A stretch of DNA of 32,019 bases from Parabacteroides acidifaciens (GCF_003363715.1 NZ_QREV01000052.1:1-32019), one strand, 5' to 3'. Positions 7,566 through 16,155 are shown, counted from the first letter of the stretch. Program-made: numbers and translations. The notes: generated by a model not told the origin, from the sequence alone.

Positions 7566-8537
7566 TTAAATATCAGTTTTCCGGATCAAGTCGGCCGACT
7601 GTCCTTCCTCGTTCAGATAGGTTTCGATATGCCGTTTCTTTTTTTCTTCCAGAATCTCGTCGATAGCGATCAGGATGCCGGTTTCTTCCACTTCTCCGAA
7701 TTCATGGTTGATGGCCGTACCGAATACGCGCATCTTGGGAGAGAGGCTCATGTAGGCATTCACCAGCGGCGGCACGTTGATACCGAACTTGCGGACCTCC
7801 TGATTCAAGACCTTATAATTGTCCCTGAAATTGTCATATTTGAAAAGTTCCTGCATCTTCTCCAGGTCTGTGCCCGTCTCCAAAGGATAAACGGGGGTAA
7901 TCAGCTTTTCCGGATCGGGAAAGTGCATGTTCAAGAAATAGAGGATCATGTTGCGCGCTTCGGAATTGTAGGTGTTGTACATCGTCACCTTCCCGAAATA
8001 ATACTGTAAGCTCGGGTCGACAACGGAAAGAGCTCCCAGGCCATCCCAAAGGTTATCCAGTACGAACAGCCCTTTTGCACTGCCGCTGCGTGTGGACTGA
8101 TATTCTAATGTCACAAACGAACGGCCTAACTCGACCGTGTATGGCAGGTATTCTTTATTAAACTTTTCAGAGAAATTGAACAGGTGGGAAGTTGCTAAAA
8201 TCGGTTTGCCCGTCTCGTCGAACTTTACGTCCGACCCGCAAAGGAAGCGGTACCCGCCAAGTATCTGTTCGTCTTCGGGGCTCCATACGATAAGCTGGCG
8301 ATAGGCATCTTCCATTGTGTCGTATTCATCGATATCGACCGGGCAGCCTGTCCCGCCTCCATAGTAACGGAAAGCGATTTCCCTGAGCCGTCCGATCTCC
8401 TGCATCACGTTGGGAGAGTCGTGGGCAGTGACAATGTATATCTCATTGTTGGATTTATTCGTTCTCCTGAGCTTTTTCTCTTTGGTCAGTTCTGCCTTCA
8501 GGAGAGCATGGTCTATCGGTTTGATAACGTCTTGCAT
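7566..8537 (-). CDS. glsB: GNAT-type N-acyltransferase, GlsB-like (glycine/ornithine lipid synthesis)
   Basis: The 323-residue protein resembles the hemolysin/OlsB-type GNAT N-acyltransferases that in Bacteroides acylate glycine to form glycine lipids. Recognisable parts are ARFxAYD-like EIGRLREIAFRYYGGGTG, the substrate-binding DEYD and the GGYRFLCG line, and LPYTVELGRSFVTLEYQ followed by GLFVLDNLWDGLGAL, with the 'ELGRSFV' signature of this family. An in-frame start at 8597 would overlap the upstream gene by 46 bp; the MQDVIKP start at 8537 sits 14 bp after its stop and is preferred. It probably forms an operon with the O-acyltransferase gene, which is the GlsB/GlsA arrangement known from Bacteroides thetaiotaomicron. 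The exact lipid product is inferred. Confidence 0.8.
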   Translation of the reverse strand: MQDVIKPIDHALLKAELTKEKKLRRTNKSNNEIYIVTAHDSPNVMQEIGRLREIAFRYYGGGTGCPVDIDEYDTMEDAYRQLIVWSPEDEQILGGYRFLCGSDVKFDETGKPILATSHLFNFSEKFNKEYLPYTVELGRSFVTLEYQSTRSGSAKGLFVLDNLWDGLGALSVVDPSLQYYFGKVTMYNTYNSEARNMILYFLNMHFPDPEKLITPVYPLETGTDLEKMQELFKYDNFRDNYKVLNQEVRKFGINVPPLVNAYMSLSPKMRVFGTAINHEFGEVEETGILIAIDEILEEKKKRHIETYLNEEGQSADLIRKTDI

Positions 8538-8551
8538 ATAAAATAAGTCTA

Positions 8552-9376
8552 TTATTTCTTTAGATTGTAAACGATCCCTTTTACCCATTCGGCCCACTCG
8601 GCCGGTTTACGGCTGCTGTCGAAGGTTTGCCAGGGAATCGGCTTTCCGAAATAAATGCGGAATGTTTTGTGTTTGCTTCTGAACATCTCGTCCGGCAGAT
8701 AAACCATTTCATAGTTCATCTTTATGCCCAATGCCTTGCGCAGGTTGGCGAGACGATAGAAGAAGTTTGAGTTGCGTCCTTCGAAAAAGACCGGTATGAT
8801 GTCCCGTTGGCACTCGACTGCTTTCTGGATAAAAGACTTTTTCCATTCGGTGTCTTGTATCTTTCCATGCTGTTTGCGTGAGCACAGGCCGGCCGGGAAT
8901 GTGATGATCTGGTTGTCCGAAGCATAGGCTTCCTCAATCAGTTGTGCATTCTTTTTGCCTTGTGCCCCGTGCTTGTTGACCGGAACAAAAATAGACCTCA
9001 AATTAGACAGATACAGCAGCAGGTCATTCACCAGATAACGGATCTTGCCGTCGAAGCGTCCGCCGATAACCGCCGACAGACAGATACCGTCCAGTCCGCC
9101 TAACGGATGGTTTGAAGCGAATATATAACGTCCTTCTGCAGGGATATTCTCTTCATTTACCAATTCCAGGTTCAGGTCGAAATATCCGATCAACTCCTGC
9201 ATGAACGCCACCCCGTCCTTGTCGTGATACCGGCGGAGAATGTCGTTCAGCTCATCCTGATGAACCGTACGGATCAGATAGTTAACCACAAAGCCGGGAA
9301 TTTTCCGGGCTGCCGAAGGAGCCTTTTGTTGTAATACTTGCTTGATGTCTATCTGTGTAATACCTTCTTGTGTCAT
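8552..9376 (-). CDS. glsA: PlsC-type O-acyltransferase, GlsA-like
   Basis: This 274-residue lysophospholipid-acyltransferase family protein carries the NHx4D catalytic motif (ASNHPLGGLDG) and the phosphate/substrate motif FPAGLCSRK, a variant of FPEGT. Later IIPVFFEGRNSNFFY fits block IV of the PlsC family. Together with the downstream GNAT gene it matches the O-acyltransferase of the glycine-lipid pathway, which adds the second acyl chain to N-acyl-3-hydroxyacyl glycine. It acts at the inner membrane surface. A Bacteroidetes promoter lies just upstream. A general acylglycerol-phosphate acyltransferase role cannot be excluded from sequence. Confidence 0.78.
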   Translation of the reverse strand: MTQEGITQIDIKQVLQQKAPSAARKIPGFVVNYLIRTVHQDELNDILRRYHDKDGVAFMQELIGYFDLNLELVNEENIPAEGRYIFASNHPLGGLDGICLSAVIGGRFDGKIRYLVNDLLLYLSNLRSIFVPVNKHGAQGKKNAQLIEEAYASDNQIITFPAGLCSRKQHGKIQDTEWKKSFIQKAVECQRDIIPVFFEGRNSNFFYRLANLRKALGIKMNYEMVYLPDEMFRSKHKTFRIYFGKPIPWQTFDSSRKPAEWAEWVKGIVYNLKK

Positions 9377-9690
9377 TTCACATAACTCTTACGAAAGGCA
9401 AAGATAGAGTTAATAATTAAAAGTCAATACTTTCGGGAAAAATTTTTGAGTGCTGTCTGCAACAAATTGTGTTACAATTCTGTTACTATTAGTTAGTACG
9501 GGGCATATAACGTACGCACAAATAGCCGATAAGAGGGTTAATTTGTTGATATAAAACCGAATAAAGCGATAATGGCATCTATTCGGTAAGCTATTTTTAA
9601 CACTGTACTCCTCTTGTTTTTACCTTTTTTGTGTGAATATTAAATTAAAAGACGCTTTATTTGTCGTGTTAAAAAGAGAGATTTATAGAT
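9377..9690. other. Divergent intergenic region glsA/rprX
   Basis: Apart from the glsA promoter, this 314-bp AT-rich region holds one dyad: ACCGAATA (9556-9563) and TATTCGGT (9580-9587), 8-bp arms with a 16-bp loop, about 105 bp upstream of rprX. It could be an operator or a 5' UTR hairpin. No convincing rprX promoter matching the full consensus was found. Confidence 0.45.
9399..9428 (-). promoter_or_regulatory. Promoter of the glsA-glsB operon
   Basis: On the minus strand, ATTG at 9428-9425, an 18-bp spacer and TATCTTTG at 9406-9399, about 22 bp before the glsA start. Confidence 0.6.
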
Positions 9691-11244
9691 ATGAGGAAGT
9701 CTACGATTTGGTTGCTTGCGGTGGTGATGGCTTTTGCTTTCGCCGGTTTGCTCTTTTTACAGGTAAAATACGTAAGCATCATACTCAAAAAAAGTAGCGA
9801 ACAGTTCAATGAAACTGTCAAAAGAGCGATGCACCAGGTTTCGAAAAACTTGGAACTCGAAGAGACGCTCAAATATCTGGAAGAAGACCTTAGCCGCGAC
9901 GAAGCCAACAACTATCTTTACCAGAACGGCCAAAGCAACTTGAGCGATGAGATGATCTCCGAGAAAAAATACAGGATGCAGTTTACCCAATCCGACGGCA
10001 CGGTTGAACATATAGAGTTTCACAGTGATATCCGGACGCGTAAAATCGAACCGCTATCCTCCCTCGGCAGCAATAAATCGCCCAATAGCATCGTTAGTAC
10101 ATCAAAAGACTTGCAGCAAACATTGAAACGTCGTTATCATTACCAGAGCGGTTTGGTGAACGATGTTATATTGAATATCCTGCACACTGCAAATCTGAAG
10201 CCGATCGAAGAAAGGATAGATTTTAAAAAGCTGAATAATTACTTAAAATCAGAATTTATTAACAACGGATTGAACCTGCCGTTCCTCTTTTCTGTTATTA
10301 ACAAAGACGGCAAGATCGTATATCAGAGCGGGGAGATGCCTCTTGTATCAGATGTGATTACACAGGTCTTATTTCCCAACGACCCGCCTTCGAAGCAGAA
10401 TTTACTGAGGGTGTATTTTCCGACGAAGGGTGATTATATTTCAAGTTCGGTAACATTTATTGTGCCGTCCATCCTCTTCTCGCTGATACTTTTGGTAACA
10501 TTTATTTTTACCATTTATATCGTATTCCGCCAGAAGAGACTTTCGGAAATGAAGAATGACTTTATCAATAATATGACGCATGAACTGAAGACACCGGTTT
10601 CGACCATCTCGCTCGCCGCGCAGATGCTGAAAGACTCGGATATCACGAAAAGTCCCGATGTGTTCAAGCATATATCGGGTGTGATCAACGACGAGACGAA
10701 ACGATTGGGCTTCCTGGTGGAAAAGGTTCTGCAGATGTCGCTGTTCGAGCGTCAGAAAGCGGCCCTCAAGCTGAAAGAGGTGGATGCAAACGATTTGCTG
10801 GCAAACGTAGCCAACACATTCGCCTTGAAAGTGGAAAAGTATGAAGGCTCGATCGATATCGACCTGCAGGCAGAAGATTCGAACATCTACGTGGACGAAA
10901 TGCATATTACGAACGTACTGTTCAACTTGCTGGATAACGCAGTCAAGTATCGTCGCCTCGAAGTGCCGCTGACGCTTATGTGCCGCACCTGGAACGAGAA
11001 CGGCAAATTATTGATATCGATAGAAGACAACGGTATCGGAATCAAGAAAGAATACCTTAAGAAAGTATTCGACCGCTTCTTCCGCGTGCCGACTGGAAAC
11101 GTACACGACGTGAAAGGGTTCGGTCTCGGACTTGCTTACGTCCGTAAAATAGTGGAGGACCACAAAGGCACAATACGCGCCGAGAGTGGAGCCGGAAATG
11201 TAGGAACAAAATTTATTATTACTTTACCTCTTATAAAAAGTTAG
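9691..11244 (+). CDS. rprX: RprX-like sensor histidine kinase
   Basis: A 517-residue membrane kinase. Transmembrane helix 1 is at about residues 7-26 and helix 2 at about 252-275, enclosing an extracytoplasmic sensor region of about 225 residues. The dimerisation/phosphoacceptor motif NNMTHELKTPVSTISL has phospho-His297. The ATP-binding domain shows the N box (NVLFNLLDNAVKYR), G1 (SIEDNGIGI), F box (VFDRFFRVP) and G2 (GFGLGLAYV). The start MRKSTIWLLAVVMAF and overall layout match RprX of Bacteroides fragilis, first found through effects on E. coli porin regulation. The partner regulator begins 2 bp after its stop. The stimulus is not known from sequence. Confidence 0.92.
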   Translation: MRKSTIWLLAVVMAFAFAGLLFLQVKYVSIILKKSSEQFNETVKRAMHQVSKNLELEETLKYLEEDLSRDEANNYLYQNGQSNLSDEMISEKKYRMQFTQSDGTVEHIEFHSDIRTRKIEPLSSLGSNKSPNSIVSTSKDLQQTLKRRYHYQSGLVNDVILNILHTANLKPIEERIDFKKLNNYLKSEFINNGLNLPFLFSVINKDGKIVYQSGEMPLVSDVITQVLFPNDPPSKQNLLRVYFPTKGDYISSSVTFIVPSILFSLILLVTFIFTIYIVFRQKRLSEMKNDFINNMTHELKTPVSTISLAAQMLKDSDITKSPDVFKHISGVINDETKRLGFLVEKVLQMSLFERQKAALKLKEVDANDLLANVANTFALKVEKYEGSIDIDLQAEDSNIYVDEMHITNVLFNLLDNAVKYRRLEVPLTLMCRTWNENGKLLISIEDNGIGIKKEYLKKVFDRFFRVPTGNVHDVKGFGLGLAYVRKIVEDHKGTIRAESGAGNVGTKFIITLPLIKS

Positions 11245-11246
11245 TT

Positions 11247-11978
11247 ATGGAAGAAAAGCTGAAAATCTTCTTTTGCGAAGACGACGAGAACCTGGGTATG
11301 CTATTAAGAGAATACTTACAGGCAAAAGGTTATGTAACTGACCTCTTCTCCGATGGAGAAGCCGGTTACAAAGGTTTCACCAAAGGCAAATATGACCTTT
11401 GCGTACTGGACGTGATGATGCCGAAAAAAGACGGTTTCACACTGGCACAGGAAATCCGCTCTATCAACCCTGATATCCCCGTAATCTTCCTTACAGCCAA
11501 GACTATGAAGGAAGATATCCTGGAAGGATTCAAAATCGGTGCAGATGATTATCTGACAAAACCTTTCAGCATGGAAGAGCTGTTGCTTCGTATTGAAGCT
11601 ATCCTTCGCCGTGTGAAAGGCAAGAAGATGAAAGATATTCCTTTCTACAAGTTAGGTAACTTCTTGTTCGATACCCAGAAACAAACTTTGGCTATCGGTG
11701 ATAAGGTTACGAAGCTGACAACTAAGGAATGCGAACTGTTGAGTCTCCTTTGTGCTCATGCAAATGAAATCCTGGAACGTAATTATGCCCTGAAGACAAT
11801 CTGGGTAGATGATAACTACTTCAATGCCCGTAGCATGGACGTGTATATCACGAAACTTCGTAAACTGTTGAAAGATGATCCGGGAATCGAAATCATCAAC
11901 ATCCACGGTAAAGGTTACAAGCTGATCACTCCTTCCGGAGAAGAAGCTGCCCGCGAAGAAGGCATCCAGGTTCTTTAA
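11247..11978 (+). CDS. rprY: RprY-like OmpR-family response regulator
   Basis: The 243-residue protein has a receiver domain (about 1-125) with the acidic pocket EDDEN, the phosphoacceptor Asp55 in CVLDVMMPKKDG, and the conserved Thr and Lys in FLTAKT and DDYLTKPFS. A winged-helix OmpR/PhoB DNA-binding domain follows (about 135-230): LTTKECELLSLLCAHANEILER and YITKLRKLLKDDPGIEIINIHGKGYKL. It is cotranscribed with rprX and closed by a strong terminator. The match to RprY of Bacteroides fragilis is close in the receiver segment. Targets in this organism are not apparent; the second S-layer cassette is 0.7 kb downstream, but no shared binding site was identified. Confidence 0.93.
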   Translation: MEEKLKIFFCEDDENLGMLLREYLQAKGYVTDLFSDGEAGYKGFTKGKYDLCVLDVMMPKKDGFTLAQEIRSINPDIPVIFLTAKTMKEDILEGFKIGADDYLTKPFSMEELLLRIEAILRRVKGKKMKDIPFYKLGNFLFDTQKQTLAIGDKVTKLTTKECELLSLLCAHANEILERNYALKTIWVDDNYFNARSMDVYITKLRKLLKDDPGIEIINIHGKGYKLITPSGEEAAREEGIQVL

Positions 11979-12016
11979 TCAGGCAACGATTAAAAAGAAT
12001 CCGTAGAAAAATCAAT

Positions 12017-12055
12017 AAGCCCCGGCTGCATCGTTTGCGGCCGGGGCTTTATTTA
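12017..12055 (+). terminator. Terminator of rprXY
   Basis: AGCCCCGGC (12018-12026) pairs with GCCGGGGCT (12040-12048), followed by TTATTTATTT. The 9-bp GC-rich stem with a T-rich tail lies about 40 bp after rprY. Confidence 0.85.
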
Positions 12056-12056
12056 T

Positions 12057-12175
12057 TTAATAGTATGAAAATCGTTGTAATTCCAGCATCACTTCGTCAG
12101 CGATATATTCGTCGCTGAAAGTATAGAGCTCTTCATTTCTCTTTTACTTGTTCAACGTTAATGAAATGAAGATAA
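12057..12175 (-). pseudogene. Frameshifted fragment with a DUF3791-like C-terminal signature
   Basis: Reading the minus strand from about 12175, one frame gives MIDNYLHFINVEQVKEK then a stop. A second frame from 12134 gives EELYTFSDEYIADEVMLELQ and ends FSYY-stop at 12057. The 'LxTxSDEYIADEV' line resembles the 'LHTxSxEYIxxDV' signature of the neighbouring remnant. The two pieces join by a one-frame shift, so this looks like the end of a second decayed gene in a DUF3791/DUF3990-type toxin-antitoxin locus. It rests on a short match. Confidence 0.35.
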
Positions 12176-12418
12176 TTATCTATCATTTCCTGATTCAAAA
12201 GGCAAATCTGATTGTTTCTTTTCCCAGAGCGACAAGGTTTCCAGAACGTCTTCGGTAACGTATTCGCGGCTCTGTGTGTGAAGCGTGTCGTAGAACTTCC
12301 AGATATAATTATCTATCAGACCTATGCGCTTCATCCGGCCATACATTTCCCTTGCAGGACATCCCACCGCATTTGCAGCGGACTCTACGCAGGAGGCTAC
12401 ATCTGACTTTGTGTTTTC
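12176..12418 (-). pseudogene. DUF3791-like small gene, start codon apparently lost
   Basis: A GTG-started frame of 63 residues runs from 12367. The same frame is open back to a stop at 12419-12421 and continues the protein N-terminally (ENTKSDVASCVESAANAVG). The whole reads like DUF3791: an N-terminal helix, REMYGRMKRIGLIDNYIWKF, then YDTLHTQSREYVTEDVLETL, which is the family's most recognisable line. No ATG, GTG or TTG precedes the first conserved residues, so either translation begins late at GTG or the gene is dead. DUF3791 proteins usually accompany DUF3990 in toxin-antitoxin-like operons; no intact DUF3990 gene is present. Confidence 0.5.
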
Positions 12419-12421
12419 TTA

Positions 12422-12654
12422 ACTTTTGGTGGATGAGGAAAATACCCTTCTTCATAAAAAAGGATATTTTAGCATGTTTTGATAGTTAGGGCGGAAGGGA
12501 TGTTTTGGATAGATATATGGTTGATATCCTTTAGCTTATATATTAATATAGGCGCATACGTGTATTGCCTGAAAAGAGGGGATTTTCGTCCTTATTTTAG
12601 GCTGTTTTTAGATTGTAAATTGCTGATTGTTATTTAGATAGGTTGACTTTTTGG
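12422..12654. other. Gene-free AT-rich spacer before cassette 2
   Basis: No open frame, hairpin or repeat of note is seen between the DUF3791-like remnant and the left inverted repeat of cassette 2. Any transcript from the leftward promoter of cassette 2 would run through this stretch. Confidence 0.5.
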
Positions 12655-12678
12655 AATGACTAATGAAAACGTACGTTT
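12655..12678 (+). repeat. Left inverted repeat of cassette 2
   Basis: Exact reverse complement of 12853-12876, including the core ACGTACGT. The inward extension has mismatches and then GTCATTTTT in common with the right arm, showing where homology between the arms stops being perfect. Confidence 0.87.
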
Positions 12679-12699
12679 AGATTCGTCATTTTTCAGCTA

Positions 12700-12729
12700 C
12701 AAAAATACATATACTTTTTAAACCTGCAA
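12700..12729 (-). promoter_or_regulatory. Leftward promoter inside cassette 2
   Basis: TTG (12729-12727), 19-bp spacer and TATTTTTG (12707-12700) on the minus strand. Spacing and flanking sequence equal those of cassette 1 (a GGTTTAAAAAG run lies in both spacers). Confidence 0.72.
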
Positions 12730-12840
12730 TCCTTTTCCCGAAGAATTTTTCCTTTTCTATATCCTTTCTTATCAATTAGATAGCTTAGCTTGTACGAAAG
12801 TACTTCTTTTTAGCACGAACCTCCCATGAAGTCCCCAAAA

Positions 12841-12876
12841 AATGACTAAAAAAAACGTACGTTTTCATTAGTCATT
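12841..12876 (-). repeat. Right inverted repeat of cassette 2, itself a 36-bp dyad
   Basis: The site is dyad-symmetric. AATGACTA (12841-12848) and TAGTCATT (12869-12876) flank a central palindrome AAAACGTACGTTTT (12852-12865), all centred at 12858.5. This is the form expected of a recombinase-dimer target. The perfect cassette repeat covers 12853-12876. Confidence 0.82.
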
Positions 12877-12972
12877 ATACCGAATTTAAGTTAAAAGTCC
12901 TGTAGTACAGGGCTATCAGATAGAACGAAATACATATTAGTTATATTATTATTAATTAAACATTTTAGAATT

Positions 12973-15900
12973 ATGAACAAAAAGTTTTCTACTCTTTTGG
13001 CAGGTGTTGCACTATTGGGTGCGATGTCTGCTAATGCGCAGCAGCAGACTCCGGTAACAGCGAAACCGGCTGCAACAGCTGTGGCAAATCCGGGTCAATC
13101 ATTGGCTGCCGGAGATGTGGTGTATTTGGATTATGATGCAAGTTGGCAAATTGACTTTACCGGTGCTTGGACTGCAAACTCTCACAAGGATAGTTTGATC
13201 TGGAATGGTGCAGCTGTTGTAGGTCGTTCTAAAGCTCATATCGATTCCTTATTGTTTAAAGTAGATTTCGAAAAGACTGCCTTAGATTATAACGGGACTG
13301 CTACATTTGAGTATGCATTTACTTTTACAAGCAAGGTTGGTAAGTTCGCATTTGCTAAACCGGCTGCAAAGAAAACAGCTTCGGCTTATCTGAAGACTGA
13401 CGGTGCTTTGAACAAATGGGTGTTAGCTGAAAAATATCTGACAGATGGCGGTATCTCAACCACTGGTTTCGGATATGTCCCATTTGTGGTAGCTACTCGT
13501 GTATCTGCTACGGATGATACTCCAAAGACTGTTTATGTTTTGGTAAAGAATGCAAGCGGGGCAATGGAAGTGATGGAAGTTAATTATAATGCAGCTTTTA
13601 CTCGGGAGCTTCAAAGTGCAGCTGAGACTACAGTTGCTTTCGATCCGACTACCGGACTGGGAACAATTGGTTCAGGCACTTATGCATTGTTTAGAATCAC
13701 TGGTCAGATCGCCCAAAACTTTGATATTACCGTTGCAGTCGGTAACATCAAAGATGCTACCGGTTATCTAAACCCGAGCTTCAAGTTTGGTACTAATGTA
13801 TCTACAGGTGAAGACAACCTGTTGGCTGCTTATAACTGGGAATATACAACTGCTGGTTACTTGAAAGCTATCGGTGCAAAACAGGAAGGAACAGGCCGTG
13901 ACCTGTATTTGACTGTTGATACTGCTTTCTATGATGTACCTAACACGCGTAACTACAAGTTGGCTTTGGATACACTGCCTACAGCTGGTTCTGCGGCTAA
14001 TTGGATTCGTACTGCGGATACCTATAAGTTTAATATCAAGGCTTCTTTCGTAAAAGATTCTATCACTGTTATTGCACAGAATACTCCGAAGCTGACAGGT
14101 AATTATTTTGCTCAGGCAAATGCTCCTATCGCTGTAAATTCAAATGCGAATGAAGAACTTATCATCAAAAAGTTTGGTAACAAGACAGTTTTGACAACTA
14201 AATATGCTGGTGATCTAACTCCGACCCCGTCTATCATTCCTTCTGAATTCCCGACATGGGAGCTGATCGACCCTGAAATGGCTCAGTTCACATCAGGTGA
14301 CGTTTATGTTATCTATGACATGAACAAGATGAATGGTACTCAAAAGAACGAGTATTACGGTTTACCGCTGGTTATCGACAACATGCAAAGCAGAACTACC
14401 CAGAAGTTTGTGAATACGAATAAATTCGATCAGACTCTTCCGTCTCATCAGTGGGTTGCTTTGAAGAGCGATAATATCAATGTTTATACATTCGCAAACC
14501 GTGAGACTGGTGCAACAGCCGATGCACCTCGTAAGGCTGCAATGGGTGACATTCAGTTGTATGTCATTGATGCTGACGAAAATCTGTATACATACGGTTC
14601 TAAGGCTGATACAATCAAGATGGTTAAGATCGATTCTAAGACTTTGTCTCCGTTCGATGGCTACCGTGTTATCACGAAAGAAGAACAGATGAATAAAGTA
14701 TTCAGCTTGCGTTTCATTAGCGAATTGTTGGGCGACGAAGCTTATGTAGAGCAGAATGCTGATTCTGCAATGACTGTTGCTGTCGGTAATAAAGACAATG
14801 CAGCCGAAGTTCGCTTCTTTGCCATGTCTACATTGTATAGAACAAATGATACTATTAAGATTGGCGTTGAGGATCACGAGTTAACAGTTGTTCCTTATAC
14901 TGTTAAGATCGGACGTTACTTCTTGGCGTACGATTCAGATAAGAAAGTATATCGCTTCACGAATAAACAATATAATGAAGCTAATGCTGAAGAAGGTCAA
15001 CCGTATTATGATGATCGTTTCGTTATAACAAAACTTGCAGGTGGAAATGTTGCTCTGGTTCCTTTCACGACATTATTATATGGTTATGGTTGGGAAAAAC
15101 TGGCTATCGATAGCGAAAACGGTAATGCAGTACGCGTAGCATTGGATAGCGACCTGCGTCATGCATTCGAACTGACAGAACCGGCTAACCGTATCTTTGC
15201 TGAAGTATTGGGCAATACGGATACTACTCTGGTTAAAGTGAACTTCAACTCTGTTGAAAACCTGGGTTGGAAGATTGCTAAGGGTGACGACGACTTCCTG
15301 TATGAAGGTGTGGCTGCAGAACTGAAAGCCGGTGGCGCTGAATATGAAAGCAAGGCATTCGACTTCAAGTTGGATACTGCTTATGTAAACCGTCCGGGTA
15401 ACACAATGCCGTTGTATTACATTACTTATGATGCTGTTCGCGGTGATTCAGTACCTGTTTCTCATATCCATGATAATGGTGCAGGCCATGTTTGCCCGGC
15501 TCCGCTGGTAAATGATACAGTATCTGGTAAGTTCCTGTTCATGATGAATGACTCTTTGAATATCTCAAGAGCAAATGACCTGAAATATGGCTATACTTAT
15601 AACTATGAAACATACGCTAAACTTCAGATGATCGATGCTAAACACATCAATGATACGTTGATCGTGAACCGTGTAAACCCGGTTGAAGCCGATACTCTGA
15701 AAGCTGGCGATATCGATGAAGATGCAACAGTAGAACAAATGCAGTATCAGTGGTTGAACTACGATAACAAAGCTTTGTTTGCATTCCGTGTAAATATGGA
15801 TAACAAAGAAGAATATGCTATCTACAACCCTGCAACAGGATTGTATATCACATATCTGAACGGTTTTGTTGTAGCGACTTCTAATGCAGCATTCTATACT

Positions 15901-16155
15901 TTGAAAGATGAAAACGGTTTCAACGTATCAAATGAAAACATTGAAACATCTGCTTCTTCAATCAAGGTAATGGCAACTAAGGGTGCTATTCAGATCGTTG
16001 GTGCTCAGGGCAAGAAAGTTGTTGTAAGCAACATCCTTGGCCAGACAGTTGCTAACACTGTCATCACTTCTGACAACGCAACAATCGCTGCTCCTGCTGG
16101 TGTAGTCGTAGTTGCTGTCGAAGGCGAAGAAGCTGTAAAAGCAATCGTAAAATAA
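12973..16155 (+). CDS. Phase-variable S-layer-type surface glycoprotein, DUF6383-like C-terminus (copy 2)
   Basis: A 1,060-residue exported protein with signal peptide MNKKFSTLLAGVALLGAMSANA and probable cleavage after ANA before QQQTP. It shares the repeated 'W..(6-12)..Y.F.NRETGA' style of the copy at 304 but differs through most of the body. About fifteen D-(S/T)-(A/I/L/V/T) tripeptides fit the Bacteroidetes O-glycosylation motif. The last ~57 residues differ from copy 1 at two positions (QTVANTVIT versus QTIANTVIS), and the DNA there is also close. The tail's NILGQ..PAGVVVVAVEG..KAIVK resembles a type 9 secretion sorting domain. The AT-rich leader lacks a Shine-Dalgarno. Lattice-forming S-layer function is inferred from the known family in P. 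distasonis. Confidence 0.83.
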   Translation: MNKKFSTLLAGVALLGAMSANAQQQTPVTAKPAATAVANPGQSLAAGDVVYLDYDASWQIDFTGAWTANSHKDSLIWNGAAVVGRSKAHIDSLLFKVDFEKTALDYNGTATFEYAFTFTSKVGKFAFAKPAAKKTASAYLKTDGALNKWVLAEKYLTDGGISTTGFGYVPFVVATRVSATDDTPKTVYVLVKNASGAMEVMEVNYNAAFTRELQSAAETTVAFDPTTGLGTIGSGTYALFRITGQIAQNFDITVAVGNIKDATGYLNPSFKFGTNVSTGEDNLLAAYNWEYTTAGYLKAIGAKQEGTGRDLYLTVDTAFYDVPNTRNYKLALDTLPTAGSAANWIRTADTYKFNIKASFVKDSITVIAQNTPKLTGNYFAQANAPIAVNSNANEELIIKKFGNKTVLTTKYAGDLTPTPSIIPSEFPTWELIDPEMAQFTSGDVYVIYDMNKMNGTQKNEYYGLPLVIDNMQSRTTQKFVNTNKFDQTLPSHQWVALKSDNINVYTFANRETGATADAPRKAAMGDIQLYVIDADENLYTYGSKADTIKMVKIDSKTLSPFDGYRVITKEEQMNKVFSLRFISELLGDEAYVEQNADSAMTVAVGNKDNAAEVRFFAMSTLYRTNDTIKIGVEDHELTVVPYTVKIGRYFLAYDSDKKVYRFTNKQYNEANAEEGQPYYDDRFVITKLAGGNVALVPFTTLLYGYGWEKLAIDSENGNAVRVALDSDLRHAFELTEPANRIFAEVLGNTDTTLVKVNFNSVENLGWKIAKGDDDFLYEGVAAELKAGGAEYESKAFDFKLDTAYVNRPGNTMPLYYITYDAVRGDSVPVSHIHDNGAGHVCPAPLVNDTVSGKFLFMMNDSLNISRANDLKYGYTYNYETYAKLQMIDAKHINDTLIVNRVNPVEADTLKAGDIDEDATVEQMQYQWLNYDNKALFAFRVNMDNKEEYAIYNPATGLYITYLNGFVVATSNAAFYTLKDENGFNVSNENIETSASSIKVMATKGAIQIVGAQGKKVVVSNILGQTVANTVITSDNATIAAPAGVVVVAVEGEEAVKAIVK

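Larger units (their letters stand above)
12655..12876 (-). promoter_or_regulatory. Invertible promoter cassette of S-layer gene 2, apparently OFF
   Basis: A 24-bp perfect inverted repeat (12655-12678 and 12853-12876) bounds the segment, and imperfect pairing continues inward. The sole promoter consensus is on the minus strand: TTG at 12729-12727, 19-bp spacer, TATTTTTG at 12707-12700. It reads away from the gene at 12973. No TTTG is present on the plus strand between the repeats or in the leader. The interior is homologous to cassette 1 (shared CTTATCAATTAGATAG and the -33/-7 pair), but the repeat cores differ: ACGTACGT here, ACGATCGT there. As for cassette 1, the OFF state is inferred from promoter orientation. 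Confidence 0.87.

Noticed and set aside
1-12972. Recombinase that inverts the promoter cassettes
   Set aside because: I looked for a serine or tyrosine recombinase in the window and found none; it must be encoded elsewhere.
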